A DNA stretch of 64,000 nucleotides from Candidatus Altimarinota bacterium (GCA_013268835.1 JABFSX010000004.1:332270-396269), one strand, 5' to 3'; positions 20,826 through 32,772 are shown, counted from the stretch's first letter. The notes: generated by a model not told the origin, from the sequence alone. Translations and numbers: made by a program.

Positions 20826-23800
20826 ATGATAACCCTTTCTCATTCCAGTTGTGCTACTGCCCGACTCTTCAGTATGAAGAGTCTTTTTGATATATGAGAA
20901 AAAAATATTATTATTACAGATAATACTACTGATATTTCATTGATGCAATCTTTTGCAAAAGTGGTTCTCGGCCAGGATATATATATCCTTCGTACCTTTG
21001 ATGAATTTTGGATGATGCACGAAGCTAGAACTGGTATTTTTTGTATCCCAACTTCCCTCTTGGAAACCCATGGAAATATAGAATATCTAAAAAAACACTC
21101 GCTCTATGAAATAGAGCGAAATACTGAACAAACTATAGAAAATAGTATCGAAAAACTCATAGATTTCGGGTATACTCATGCGAGTCACCTTGGTGAACTT
21201 GCTACCTATCGTCGTGAAGGAAGTATAATCTCTATAACTGATGCTTACACAGGAAATACGATTCATATCGAATGGTTCGATATAGAGATCGATAGTATCA
21301 TCGAAATCGACTGAAAAACCGAAGAACGAAAATACAAAGACAAAATCACAATAAAAAATCAAAAACTTGATACCACTCCCATCGAACGAAAAATTGGTAA
21401 CCTCAATATGGATATTCTCTCTCTTGGAATATCGAATATTTCAGGAAAAATTATATTGATTGGTTGTGATTTTCTTCCTTATATAGAACATTTGAGAGAG
21501 ATTTCTCAGATTCATTTTACTGATTTTCATCGAGATGAATCTTTTTCGATGGCGATAGACATTCCAACTATCAATCATATTGATGAGTTTCTGGCTTTTT
21601 TACGAGAAAAAACCGAAGATGGAATAGTACATATCTATACCAAATTTCTGAAAACTCTTGAAGAATTCGTTGTATTTCATTCTCTGAAAAATATAGAGAT
21701 TTTTGAAGTTCAGAAACCATGACTCGAAAGTTTTACAAAAGAAAATACACTATCGCATACCATTCCTGAATTAGGCAACATACTAGAATCCAAAAAAACT
21801 CTCATTACTGATGATATCATCGGTCAGATTTTTGTAAGAAATCGTAATAAGAAATCAATCGCCAAACATCTTGATCTTCTACTTTCGCTCAATCCTGGAG
21901 ATCTTGTAGTTCACAGAGAGCATGGGATTGCATTATTTCATTCTGTAATTCACAAAAATACTGGAAACATTGACCGAGAATATCTCGAACTCCACTATGC
22001 GGAATGAGACAAGCTCTTTGTACCACTCACAGAGATCTATAGAGTCAGTAAATATCTCGGAAAACCCGATGTGGAGCTTACCAAACTTTCTGGAAAAGAA
22101 TGGGAAAAAACGATGGAGAAAACCACCGAAGAAATCGAAGCCATTGCACTCGATATTCTGGAAACCAATGCACGTCGTTCTCTTGCGAAGGGACGATCTT
22201 TTGCAAAATTTCGTGATAAAGAAATCGAATTCCAAAAAGCCTTTGCATACGAATATACTCACGATCAATCCACTGCTATCGAAGAGATTTTTGAAGATAT
22301 GGAGTCAGAATCAGCTATGGATCGACTCATCTCTGGAGATGTTGGATTCTGAAAAACAGAAATCGCTATGAATGCAATATACAAAGCGGTTCTCTCGGGC
22401 ACACAGGTTGCCGTCATTTCACCACTTCTGGTTCTCGCTGATGAACATTATGAGACATTTACGGAACGACTCACTCCATTTGGAGTTCGAATCGGGATTA
22501 TGACCCGTATGAATTCAGCAAAAGAAATCACCGAAACACTCAATGATCTCAAAAATGGAAATATTGATGTCATTGTTGGAACCCATAGGCTCCTCTCGGA
22601 AGATGTAAAATTCCGAAAACTTGGACTACTGGTTATCGATGAAGAACATAAATTCGGAGTCACGCACAAAGAACGAATCAAAAAAATCAGAGCTTGAATA
22701 GATATCCTTGCTCTTTCAGCAACTCCGATTCCCCGTTCACTCAATCTTGCCCTTTCAGGACTCAAAAAAATCTCCATCATCGCCACTCCACCAAAAAAGA
22801 AAAAACCCATCGAAACGATTATCACGAGATGGAATGAAGAAATTATATCTTCAGCAATTGCGAATGAAATCAAACGAAATGGACAGATCATCATTCTCCA
22901 CAATCGGATTCGCTGAATGGAGAGTCTGGCGAAAGAAATAGAGACCATCATACAAATCTCAAAAATAGAAAAAAAACCAAAGATTATTATCACACATGGT
23001 CAGATGCCCGGTGATCAAATTGAAGATCGAATTCATGCATTCAAAAAAGGAGAATATGACATCCTCCTCTCAACTACCATTATCGAAAATGGGGTAAATT
23101 TTCTCTCTGCGAATACCATTATTATAGTCGATCCTGAAGAATTCTGACTCGCAAGTCTCCATCAGCTTCGTGGACGAGTTGGCCGAAAAGATGTGGATGC
23201 CTATTGTTATCTGATGTATCGAAAACCTGAACTCTCCAAAGATGAAAAAGAACGACTTATCACGATAGCAAATAATACACATCTCGGGGCAGGATTCGAG
23301 ATTGCTATGCGAGATATGGAAATCCGTGGTGCCGGTGATGTGCTTGGAATCAAACAATCTGGACGAAGCAAGGATATCGGTCTTACCCTCTACTTCCGTC
23401 TTCTTGAAGAGCGAATAGCAGAACTCAAAGATGAAAAGAAAAAACGAATACTAACAAAAATTGAACTCGATCTCTCCTATGTACTTCCTGAAAAATATTT
23501 CCTTTCTGAATCTGATAAACTCAACTTTTTTAGAGAAATAGAAAATATCGAAAGTCTTGAAGAACTTGAAACATTGGAAGAAGAAATGCTTCCTCAGCTC
23601 TGAGAAAATGAATGAAATACTAACAAAAATCTATTCCTTCTCATGCGAAGTCGTCTTATACTATCCGAATATGGAGTTATAAAACTCTCTAAAATTGGAA
23701 TTAATTATGTCTTTGATCTCAAAGAAAATACTACCCCAAATGATACAAAGAGATTTTTGGAAAGATTTGATTCAAAAAATCGAATGATCCTCCTTTCAGT

Positions 23801-23867
23801 GAAAAAAATCCGAATAGAATCACGCTACTGGAAAACTATAGAAGATTTCTTAAAGGACTTACTTTAA
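20826..23867 (+). CDS. mfd: Transcription-repair coupling factor
   Basis: 1013 residues, slightly short of the usual ~1150. The RNA polymerase interaction region reads LNPGDLVVHREHGIALF; the helicase Walker A is GDVGFGKTE with the glycine before Lys encoded by TGA; Walker B is IDEEH; SATPIPRSL and the RecG/Mfd-shared TRG motif (LHQLRGRVGR) follow, then a C-terminal TRCF domain. It removes stalled RNA polymerase and recruits UvrA. The N-terminal UvrB-like part is shorter and more divergent than usual. There are at least eight in-frame TGAs, several at invariant glycines. Probably co-transcribed with frr. Confidence 0.95.
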
Positions 23868-23964
23868 TATATATAACAATATATATTTTGTGTTGTCTAC
23901 TTAAAATACTGATAAATCAATATAAAAAAGTGAAAATTTCTTGTAATTAGAGTAATATCAGATT

Positions 23965-24921
23965 ATGCAAAAAACAATTTTTACAATCATATTTGTTATT
24001 CTCCTCCTCGGAGCATTCGGATTTTTTCTATTTTTCCAAGAAAAACCTATTTGGGATATTGGATATAAGATAGGTAACGATACTACCCCAAATACCTTTA
24101 CTGAGCAGCAACTTCTTATAGAGAAAGAGAATAAGAAAAATATGGATTTTTATAATTCCGCTTTGAAAAATCTCAATCCTAATCTCTGTGAATGAATTAC
24201 AAAAAAAATTCAGCAACAAGAATGTCGTGATATGATCGGTGCCACTCAAGCAAAAAAATCTGGGGATATTGCTGCGTGTGATACACTTACAGGTACTGGA
24301 ATTGTGATACTTTGTCGTGATGCCATAAGAAGTGATAGGGCTGTTACAACTCGGAATAAAATTCTCTGTGACAAAGTCACAGATACTGAACGAAAAATAT
24401 ATTGTAAAGAACAAATTGATGAACTCATACTTCAGGCGAATGCTGAAGAAAATTCTCTTACAAAAGATCTTTGTAATAAGCTTGGTGAAGAACAAAAATG
24501 AAATTGTCTCAATGAAATACAACAAATTGATGAAACCAATATCTACAAAGAAGCAACGAGCAAGAATGATGAAAAACTCTGTAAAACCATAAAAAATAAA
24601 GAACTTCAAAGTACTTGTATTGATACAATTAGTATTAAAATTGCCGTAAGTACAAATAATAGTATTTTATGTGAAAAAATCAGTGATCGAGAAAAAAGAC
24701 TTTACTGTAAAACACAAGTTTCAAAAACAGAAGATATAAACTTGTATAAATCAGCCATTGAATCGAATAATCTTAGTACCTGTGAAAAAATAAATACTCT
24801 CACTCTTAAAAACAAATGCAATGATAGCATTATCATAAGTCGTGTAAAAATTGAGAAAAACCCATCTCTCTGTTCATGACTTAGTAATACTGGGATTATT
24901 GCATCTTGCCAACAAATATAA
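23965..24921 (+). CDS. Membrane-anchored cysteine-repeat protein
   Basis: 318 residues. An N-terminal hydrophobic helix (IFTIIFVILLLGAFGFFLFF) anchors it, the rest being exported. About eight degenerate repeats of 30-40 residues follow, each with a L-C ... C pair: LCEGI..QQECRDM, ACDTL..ILCRD, LCDKV..IYCKE, LCNKL..NCLNE, LCKTI..TCIDT, LCEKI..LYCKT, TCEKI..KCNDS, LCSGL..SCQQ. The paired spacing suggests one disulfide or one metal site per repeat. I know of no named family for it; repeated LCxxI...C units occur in other CPR proteins but that is only a general impression. It stands alone after mfd and is followed by another secreted protein. Confidence 0.82.
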
Positions 24922-24947
24922 TACAAATAATAAATCGTTTTAACTCC

Positions 24948-27257
24948 ATGTTACGTTCCATTCTACTCATCATAACATTACTAATCTCTTATATATCTAT
25001 AGGGATGGTATATGCTGGTAGCATAACCTATATTCCAAGTGAATATATAACTATGACAGGATCAAATAATGATGTGCGATTCGATGTTAAAGACGCACTA
25101 ATTTGATTTGACATAGGAGCACCAACTCTTGAAACTAATACTTTACCAAAACCATCATTTACTGGGGCATTTTATGGATCATGAATCGGATGGATTATGT
25201 TTTCAACCGGAACATACCATGTGAGCCTAGATTGTTGAATTCAATCATTAGATAATCTTACGAATAATTGTAATTTATTAGATTTTTGATGGAATGAGAA
25301 TATTTGAGAAATAGACTTTGGATGAGTCCAGTATAATCCAAATACTGGACTACTCGAATGAATAGCAACATCCTATGCAGGAAACATAGATCTTGCAGGA
25401 ATTGCACTTCCGCTAAAAAGAATAGAACTCAATGAGTCTAATATTATTGCAGATAGTGACATTACCTTAAGTGTTTCAGGGGCCTGGAGATACCAGTGAT
25501 CTTGATCACTGTGGACATGAGAATATCAGCAGATTATCGATACCATCGATTATCAAATCGATGGTAATAATTGAATATATTCAGATGGTGTAGATCTTTC
25601 TCTTGCAAGTAAATATGATATTACTATCACTGACCCCAACGGGAGTAAGACAATATTTTGATGAATTGAAATATATCCATGAGAACTATCAACAGCGGAC
25701 GAAGGTGATGGATACTTTGCAGGAATATTTTGTACTAGTAATTCGTGATATTCCGATTGTCCTGAAGGTACCGATAGATCAGCAACGAGTCTTATACAAA
25801 CACCTGTCATGTGACCACTTACAGCCGATTGAGAGAGTTATTATCAATTCAGTCTCAGGGCTCGTGATAAATATGGAAACCGAACAGGAAGTGGAAATAA
25901 AATGAACATTTTATATGATACTACTGTAAAAAATATTCAAATAGATGATAATATTAACTATCCTTCTTCATTTTCTGGAGATGCATTTATCTCAAATAAA
26001 TTCCCAACTAAAATAGACTGAACTAGTAATTATACTTTTGATATATCAAATGGTATTGATATAAACTATACCATAGCAAGCAATGCTCCAACAAGTTCAC
26101 CGGATAATATTATTCAACTCAATTCAGTTGAATATATCTCAGGAGTATTAGCACCAATACCAATAACTATTCCTGGTCCTCTCATTGAATTTTCAGCACT
26201 CTATACTGCAAGTGTAGATTCTAATATTGCACCAGTGATTGGAACTCCCTACTCTTTCTGAGTCACCCTTACTGGATCACATCCAAGTATAGTACCAACT
26301 ATTATTTCTACACTAATAATTGGAGATGGTTCAAAATCTGTATGGAAAAATCTTTCCAGTGATCCTCTTACTAAGTGTACAAGTTGGTTTCCAGATGCAA
26401 TGCCTCCAACACTCTGTGAATGGATAGGATTTAGAAAATCTGCCATTGCAACTGAGAGAAATTCTAGCTTCACCTTCACAGGAACATATGTTGGAGATAT
26501 TGCAAATCCTGATCTCGAAGGTTCAAGTATTAATAGTTATATTTATTATCAAACAGGTACTATAACTATTCTCTATAGAGGATCTCCTGAAGTATCCCTA
26601 GATGCTGCCACTCGTCCTACGGAACGAATTCGTCTCTTGGGTCAATCCAATACACTTCTCAATATGACATGATGAGAAAATCGAATTGATCTTATTAATA
26701 CAATTCGAAAAAATACTACACTACTTTCTCGGAATAGAACAAATTATAATGATGTGGATTATACTATTACCGGAGGATTAAATATCAATATTGATGACTC
26801 TAGCTTCATAAATAAACGAACTATTGTGATAGTTGGCTGAGATGCTACTATAACAAGTGATATTACCAATAGGATGCGTCCATTATCGATTATCGCACTC
26901 ACGGGTCCAGATGGAAATGGATGAAATATCTTCATTGATGGAACTGTGAAAGATATTCACAGTTCACTTATCAGTGAGCGGTCTATTCGATCCTGAGTAG
27001 ATGATAATCAGCTCTATATCAGATGATTAATAAGCTCTGCCAATACCCCTCAAGAGATTCCTACCGGTACTTGCCCATACTATATTAGTACCTGTACTCC
27101 TTCTGATTTTGATCTACCACTCTCACGATATGGATTTCTTAGTCTATCTAATACTACTGGGCATACAAGTCTCTCTGGTGCAATATATACTGCTCCTCTG
27201 ATTATCGAAACTGATCCTCGACTCATGAGAGATCCACCTAAAATTATATTAAAATAA
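24948..27257 (+). CDS. Large secreted protein of unknown function
   Basis: 769 residues. The start is chosen at MLRSILLIITLLISYISIGMVYAG, a clear signal peptide; an in-frame ATG 42 bases earlier would only add a polar extension. The mature part is beta-rich with Asn, Thr, Ser, Tyr and Ile dominant, with few cysteines, many TGA glycines, and a WxGYQQIIDTIDYQID-like middle region that could be an Ig-type module. No repeats or C-terminal anchor are obvious. It follows the cysteine-repeat gene by 26 bases and could share its transcript. The C-terminal ~250 residues (IDDSSFINKRTIVIVGGDA, ITSDITNRMRPLSIIAL) read like a beta-helix. Confidence 0.8.
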
Positions 27258-27322
27258 AAAATTGAATTCATTTAAAAAATAAATAGTATACGAATACGTT
27301 TTATATTCTAACTATTTTTTAT

Positions 27323-27727
27323 ATGAGCGTTCTTAAAGAATTTCGAGATTTTGCTATGAAAGGAAATGTGGTTGATCTTGCTGTCGGTGTAGTTATTGGT
27401 GGTGCATTTGGAAAAATTGTATCTTCTCTTGTTTCTGATATCATCATGCCAATTGTTGGATTTCTCACTGCTGGTGTTGATGTAAAAGATCTTGCATATA
27501 AGTTCCAAGCTCCAGCACTTGATGGAAGTATGAAGATGGTAGAACTCAAATGGGGAATGTTTCTCCAAACCATGATCGATTTTGTTATTGTTGCCTTTGC
27601 TATATTTATTTTTATTAAAATTATAAATAAAGCTACAAAGAAAAAACCAGCAGCAGAGCCAGTAGTTCCGGCTGGACCAACTGATGTTGAACTCCTTATT
27701 GAAATTCGAGACCTTCTCAAGAAATAA
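27323..27727 (+). CDS. mscL: Large-conductance mechanosensitive channel
   Basis: 134 residues, the family's length. N-terminal MSVLKEFRDFAMKGNVVDLAVGVVIGGAFGKIV is the amphipathic helix plus TM1 pore helix; a periplasmic loop follows (ALDGSMKMVELKWG), then TM2 (FLQTMIDFVIVAFAIFIFI) and a C-terminal helical bundle (ELLIEIRDLLKK). It forms a pentameric pore that opens under membrane tension and releases solutes on osmotic downshock. No TGA codons. A terminator follows, so it is probably transcribed alone. Confidence 0.97.
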   Translation: MSVLKEFRDFAMKGNVVDLAVGVVIGGAFGKIVSSLVSDIIMPIVGFLTAGVDVKDLAYKFQAPALDGSMKMVELKWGMFLQTMIDFVIVAFAIFIFIKIINKATKKKPAAEPVVPAGPTDVELLIEIRDLLKK

Positions 27728-27751
27728 ATTTCTCAAAATATAAAAAATATT

Positions 27752-27792
27752 ACCAAGATTATTTTTCATAAAAAAGTATCTTGGTTTTTTTA
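27752..27792 (+). terminator. Terminator after mscL
   Basis: ACCAAGAT and ATCTTGGT form an 8-bp stem with a long AT-rich loop, followed by a run of T. It sits 25 bases after the mscL stop codon. Confidence 0.7.
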
Positions 27793-27815
27793 TATTTTTT
27801 CCTATACTTTTCTTT

Positions 27816-28853
27816 ATGCACCTTATTGTAGATATACGCTCATCATTTCCAATCAACCCAATAATAATATTATATGCAAGCAATTGGGTAGATTTATGGC
27901 ATACCAGACACCCCGAACATCGTATTAGTTATATTCATTTCTCTCACCAAGAGTGTCCTCCAAATGGGCAATCAGTAATAGTCTCACAACCAACATGGTG
28001 GTGAAGATGAAAACGATTACGCTCAAAATGAACTTCAGAGATTTTTCGATGCGTCAATTTTTCAAAATATCCTCCATATGATTCAAAAATAGAAACAATA
28101 TCTCATATATTTGATTATGTAGACATTTTATATCCAAAAATAGAACCTACTGGGATACAAAAAATTCTCAAAGTTCAATCAAAAAACAAAATTAATAAAT
28201 CATATAAAATTATTGTACCTTCATTACAAGTTTGACAAGAATCAGTAAGTCTAATAGATACAAAAGAAGAAAGTATCGAAATAATTCCATATCTAGAGTT
28301 TCAAAAAAATACAAATTATACAAATATACTTTCTCAACTTTCAATTACTGGAAAATACTGGATATATGATGGTAGCTATGGGAGTGAAGCAAATATTCCA
28401 AATCTCCTGCAAGGATACAAAACCTATCGTGAACTTTGAGGAACATATACACTTATACTTATGGGGCTATTGGTAGGTATGGAACTTAGAAATATAAGTG
28501 ATCAAATTCAAAAAATGAATCTTACAGGATTTGTAAGAATTATTGGTACACTTGAAGCTAAGGATATAGAGTCTCTCTATCAAAATGCAAATGGATGGAT
28601 ATATATCGGTGCTTACTATGCTGGTGGTCCAAAAATTGAACTTGCTAGAACTTACCATATACCCTTACTTATCTCGCATATTCCAACATTCCAAGATTTT
28701 TTTGATAATTCAATTACAATTCATCCTAATCATCTCAGTACTCTTGGTAGTTTATTACAAGAATTAGAAACAAGTAAAAAAGAATTTTATCAAAAAATTA
28801 CGAATGAAAAGATTATGCAAGCATATGAAAAGATTATAGCTGAAAAATCATAA
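27816..28853 (+). CDS. Glycosyltransferase-like protein (GT-B, group 1)
   Basis: 345 residues. It starts MHLIVDIRSSFP, and the C-terminal half reads like the donor-binding domain of group 1 glycosyltransferases: an L-x-x-x-G segment, FVRIIGTLEAKDIESLYQNANGWIYIGAYYAGGPKIELARTYHIPLLIS in pattern (D-x-x-x-L-Y-x-x-A ... G-G-P-x-x-E-x-A), ending HIPTFQDFF. The E in 'GGPKIELA' sits where the sugar-nucleotide-binding Glu lies. The acceptor domain is short and poorly conserved. Substrate unknown; envelope polysaccharide or protein glycosylation would fit the many secreted neighbours. Confidence 0.72.
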
Positions 28854-28909
28854 AAAGTTGCAAAACAGAGGATATTTCATAAGATAAATCTATCTTTTTA
28901 TATAAAAAA

Positions 28910-29389
28910 ATGTTCAAAATATACGGCGTAACAGACCCAAAAAATCACGATACAGAAAGCCATCATAAGCAACATGACTCTCAAGAAAAACATAATCATC
29001 ATGAGCATGATGAGCATCATGTAGATGTAGAAATTCGTGATGAAGCTGATCATGAAACAGATATTGGACAAATAGCAGTAGATATTCTCGACACTTCTAA
29101 CTCGATTATTATTGTAGCACCGATAGCTGGAGTTGATCCTGGAGATATTGATATTGGTCTTTCTAGAAACATTCTAACAATCTCATGAAATCGTAAAGAA
29201 TCTCCGATTTATCTTGATGCTCGTCGTATGCTTGTAGAAGAATGCTTCTATGGTGCATTTTCAAGATCTATTATTCTTCCGGAAAATCTTGGGTTTGATG
29301 AGATTAGAGCAACTGTAGAACATAATGTCATCATGATAACAATACCGAAGCTTACCCTCATATCAAAGACCATCAAAGTTGGAAAATAA
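28910..29389 (+). CDS. Small heat-shock protein (Hsp20) with histidine-rich N-terminal arm
   Basis: 159 residues. The alpha-crystallin domain covers residues ~60-159 (VAPIAGVDPGDIDIGLSRN.LTISG, a FYGAFSRSIILPENL strand, and the closing VEHNVIMITIPK). The first ~50 residues are unusual: about a dozen histidines mixed with Asp and Glu (e.g. HNHHEHDEHH). This looks like a metal-binding arm. The C-terminal IxI motif is not obvious apart from ITIPK. Function by family: ATP-independent holdase. It follows the glycosyltransferase gene and precedes a small membrane protein by 16 bases. Confidence 0.88.
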
Positions 29390-29405
29390 TTAATTATATT
29401 TATTC

Positions 29406-29609
29406 ATGTTCTTTTTTAAGAAAAAAAATCCCCAAAATACCCCTATCACTCCTAATGAAAATGTTGCAAAAAAAAGTATAAAAACTATGGATACCGTTAT
29501 TACTGGTGTTATTCTTGGTGGTATTATTGCTTCTCTTTATGGAGTAAAAAAACTTCGAACAAAAGATAAAAAAGATGATGAATCTTCATCAAATAATGAT
29601 CATCACTAA
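29406..29609 (+). CDS. Small single-span membrane protein
   Basis: 67 residues. A Lys-rich start (MFFFKKKNP), one hydrophobic segment (VITGVILGGIIASLYGV) and a charged tail (KKLRTKDKKDDESSSNNDHH). The layout, a Lys/Arg cluster right after a Gly-rich helix, is common among proteins that sit beside Hsp20 or phage-shock genes, but I cannot name the family. Co-directional with hsp20. Confidence 0.7.
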   Translation: MFFFKKKNPQNTPITPNENVAKKSIKTMDTVITGVILGGIIASLYGVKKLRTKDKKDDESSSNNDHH

Positions 29610-29619
29610 TACTATATAT

Positions 29620-30336
29620 ATGTATCGATTATTGCTTATTTTCATAATTACTCTTAGTTTTGGCCTTTTAACCAATGAATCCGTTTTTGCTGAATGATGC
29701 GAGATATCCAGTGAACTTCCTTCAAATAGTGAGCTCACTGGAAAAATAGACCAATGTATAGAGGCTCGATCAGGAAAATGAGAAAGTCCAAACAGTATTA
29801 CTGAATTTGTTTGTCCTCAGGGAAATTCTTGGGCAAGTAATGACCAAAGTATAACATCAGAAACTCTTGCCTATAATATCGCTGCAAATCTTGCCTTCAA
29901 TAAGGCTGATAAAGATATCAAAAAATATATGCAGGAACTCCAAAAAAATCGAGAACCAGATCCAACAAAATGGATAGAAAATATTCGTTCATGTACTGAT
30001 AAAATTACATCCATATATGATAATATATGTAATTTTTGAGTGCTTGAAAAACGGCTTAATGAAAATAAAGATAAAATTTATATCAAAACAACCTCTACAT
30101 ATCCTCAGGATCTTTGTAAGTCATTGGCAAAAAAAAAGATTCAATGATGGTATAATCTTGGTACTATTATGATGTCAGATGGTATAGCAAAAAATAAAAA
30201 AAATAGTACCGATAAATGGGCAACGGAGGTAAAATGAGCCTATGCAAAAATTCTTGCAGATTGGCATAACTATCAAAAAATTCTTGCTAGAGCTGCTGGG
30301 AAAATGACTGGCTATAATAAACAAATTGTAAAATAA
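29620..30336 (+). CDS. Secreted protein of unknown function
   Basis: 238 residues. Signal peptide MYRLLLIFIITLSFGLLTNESVFA, then a helical mature part with six cysteines in a spread pattern (GCEIS, DQCIE, FVCPQ, RSCTD, NICNF, DLCKS). The stop codon overlaps the rsmA start (TAATG, one base shared), so the two are translationally coupled. No family recognised. Confidence 0.78.
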
Positions 30337-31106
30337 TGGAGAATATAAAAGCTAAAAAATCACTCGGTCAAAATTTTCTTATCGATCAAGATGCCCTATG
30401 AGACATCGCTAATGCTATTGAAATAAAAAATAAAAATATTATTGAAGTGGGACCAGGATATGGGGCACTCACTGATTATATCATTGATCAATCCCCCATT
30501 TCTCTCGATCTTGTTGAACTCGATACCGATATGATTGCTCTACTCGAGTGAAAATATAATCCATCAGAAATTAGCATACATCATATCGATGTTCTCAGAT
30601 ATATTCCGTCATATACGCATTATTCTGTCATTGCAAATATTCCTTATTATATCACGAGTCCTATATTATTTCACTTTCTCTATGAGCTTGAGGATAAGCC
30701 TAAAGAGATGGTTATCATGATGCAAAAAGAAGTTGGGGAAAAAATACTCGAATGAAGAAGAGATAAAAAACCACATCACTCATTTCTTTCGCTTTGTATG
30801 GAGCAAGCCTGTTCGAATATAGAAATTATTAGATATGTTGGTAAGGCAAGTTTTGATCCTCAACCAAAAATAGACTCTATTGTTCTCAAGTTCTCTGTCG
30901 AGAATAATAGAAAACCTGAACAAGAAAAGAAGCTCATCCAACTCTGGAAAGTGGCATTCTCACACCCTCGAAAAACATTGCTCTCAAATCTCAAATGAAG
31001 CACATATAATGTCGATTATATTCGCAATATTCTGATAGAAAAAGGCTATGACGACCGGGTACGCGCTGAAGCAGTCAATAAAAACGACTGGATTTTTTTA
31101 CTCTAA
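30336..31106 (+). CDS. rsmA: 16S rRNA (adenine-1518/1519-N6)-dimethyltransferase
   Basis: 256 residues, close to the usual ~270. Begins with KKSLGQNFLID, the family hallmark; the SAM site is IIEVGPGYGALTDYI; the catalytic motif is NIPYYIT (N-I/L-P-Y) and the C-terminal small domain contains F.HPRKTLLSNLK with a TGA glycine after it. It dimethylates two adjacent adenines in helix 45 of 16S rRNA and acts as a late assembly check. Start coupled to the upstream secreted-protein gene; rnhA follows after 6 bases. Confidence 0.96.
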
Positions 31107-31112
31107 TACATA

Positions 31113-31745
31113 ATGGCAAAACAAAAATACTACGCCGTCTGGGAATGACGAGATACTGGCATATTCAGCAACTGGGAAGAATGCAAAAAATCCGTAGAAT
31201 GATACATTGGAGCAAAATATAAGTCATTCGCCAGTCATGAAGAAGCCAAAATTGCACTCAGATATCCAGCTCATGACTATATCGGGAATGCTACGAAACC
31301 AGCCAAAGTATCAGAAATAGATATCAAGAAATATGGTGAACCCATTATGGATAGTATCTCTGTTGATGGAGCATGGAATACGGTATCAGGATGGTGTGAG
31401 TATCAAGGAGTTATAACCAATTCTGGAGAAAATATATTCCATGGATGACCATATGCCGATGGAACCAATAATATCGTAGAATTCCTTGCAATAGTCCATG
31501 CGCTTGCCTACTGTAAAGAAAAATGACTCTCTCTGCCAATCTATACTGATAGTCAAACAGCAATATCTTGGGTAAAGTCAAAAAATGCTCGTACAAAGCA
31601 ACCAAGAAATGCAACCAATTTTGAGCTTTTTATACTTCTTGATAAGGCAATTCTCTGGCTCAAGAATAATGAATATAAAAATCCTATCCTCAAATGGGAA
31701 ACCAAAGTCTGGGGAGAAATAAAGGCAGATTTCTGAAGAAAATAG
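31113..31745 (+). CDS. rnhA: Ribonuclease H1 with N-terminal hybrid-binding domain
   Basis: 210 residues. Residues 3-45 (KYYAVWEGRDTGIFSNWEECKKSVEGY..A.YKSF.S.EEA) form the hybrid-binding (viroplasmin) domain, with two glycines from TGA. The catalytic domain starts at DSISVDGAWN (first Asp), has the Glu in NNIVEFLAI and the second Asp in IYTDSQTAI; the C-terminal W..K.....I.AD... completes the active site. It cuts the RNA strand of RNA:DNA hybrids. The bacterial form with this extra N-terminal domain is less common than the short RnhA. Ends with TAG at a strong terminator. Confidence 0.93.
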
Positions 31746-31776
31746 GACAATAATTTCGATTATTGTCTTTTTTTAT
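31746..31776 (+). terminator. Terminator after rnhA
   Basis: GACAATAAT-TTCG-ATTATTGTC hairpin with a UUCG tetraloop, followed by seven T. It begins directly after the TAG stop. Confidence 0.93.
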
Positions 31777-31811
31777 AAATATGTGTTATTATGGATATAT
31801 AATTATCTCAT

Positions 31812-32063
31812 ATGAGTTTTGAAAGTGGTAACACATCATTAGAAAAAGTTTATGAATCACAACTCCCTCCTCATATAATTGAGGTATGTTTAGAGTTGGG
31901 AATTAGCCCTGAAAAAAGAAATAATCTTAAATGACTACCTAATAATATACAAGAACCTATTTTCCTAGAGTTAGAAAAATATAATACATCTATGGGAAAA
32001 ATCTGAAAAGATGAAAGTATTCAATATGAGAGATTATTTAATTCTAAATCTTTGCAAGCATAA
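31812..32063 (+). CDS. Small hypothetical protein
   Basis: 83 residues, two TGA glycines. Starts MSFESGNTSLEKVYESQLPPHIIEVCLELG, acidic and helical, no membrane segment. The stop TAA is directly followed by the ATG of the next gene with no spacer, so the two are likely co-translated. No family recognised. Confidence 0.6.
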
Positions 32064-32474
32064 ATGGAAAACTTCAAATTTTCATCACTTCTTGCTGCAA
32101 CTCCACTTTCCGAAGAAGATAAATACAATCTTACGGTGATATTTGGAGCCCTCTGACCCATTCGCCAACTTGATATTATCGATCATTGGTGATGATATCT
32201 AGATAGAATCCTCCAAATTCATGGAAAAGCTCAAGCAGAACGGAATCGCCAGATCCAAGAAACTTTTACAAAAATTAATCAGATGATTGATGATGCTTAT
32301 CTCAAAGATCAGCAAAGAAAGCAACAAGAAGCTGAGGAAAAATCAAAAAAAGATACTGATATGATTGCTGCTATGGAATATGATCAAAAGCGAAAAATCG
32401 CAAATATCAGACAAAAAGAACAAGAGATGCAGGTTGCCAGAGAAAAACTCCTTGATCCCCTTGCTTTTATATAA
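32064..32474 (+). CDS. Hypothetical coiled-coil protein
   Basis: 136 residues with three TGA glycines (GALGPIRQLDIIDHWGGYLDRI region). The first half is a compact domain; from about residue 55 it becomes one long charged coiled coil (KAQAERNRQIQETFTKINQMI ... KDQQRKQQEAEEKSKKDTDM). It lies immediately after the preceding small gene and 16 bases before the next one. Function unknown. Confidence 0.72.
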
Positions 32475-32490
32475 AAAAATATCATTTACT

Positions 32491-32730
32491 ATGAATACTA
32501 TCACTCTCACTCTTCCTAATTGGGATCGATTTTCAGAAAAATACCATCCGGATCCAGAATTCCTAGAAGCACTTATGACAAGAATAGAGTTTCTTGAAAA
32601 TACGGAACTCAAAGAAAATATCCTTGCTCGCATCAATATAGAACTCTGAATTCTTCTACTTCACGATACAGAAATAGATAAAAAAATGTACACTTCGCTC
32701 CTCCAAGAAATTACTCAGAGTAAAAAATAA
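32491..32730 (+). CDS. Small hypothetical protein
   Basis: 79 residues, one TGA glycine late in the chain. ITLTLPNWDRFSEKYHPDPEFLEALMTRIEFLE is acidic and helical; no membrane segment, no known motif. Last gene of a three-gene run (31812-32730) that ends at a terminator. Confidence 0.65.
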
Positions 32731-32734
32731 ATCA

Positions 32735-32766
32735 TAAAAAATCCCTAGTAAATAGGGATTTTTTAT
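32735..32766. terminator. Terminator between convergent genes
   Basis: AAATCCCTA / TAGGGATTT inverted repeat with a four-base loop and a T-run. Serves the plus-strand small genes and probably the minus-strand CBS-domain gene that ends at 32773. Confidence 0.88.
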
Positions 32767-32772
32767 AGGAAA

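Noticed and set aside
25603..25905. Plus-strand frame of about 100 codons inside 24948-27257
   Set aside because: Different frame from the secreted protein, whose own frame is open across the region once TGA is read as Gly.
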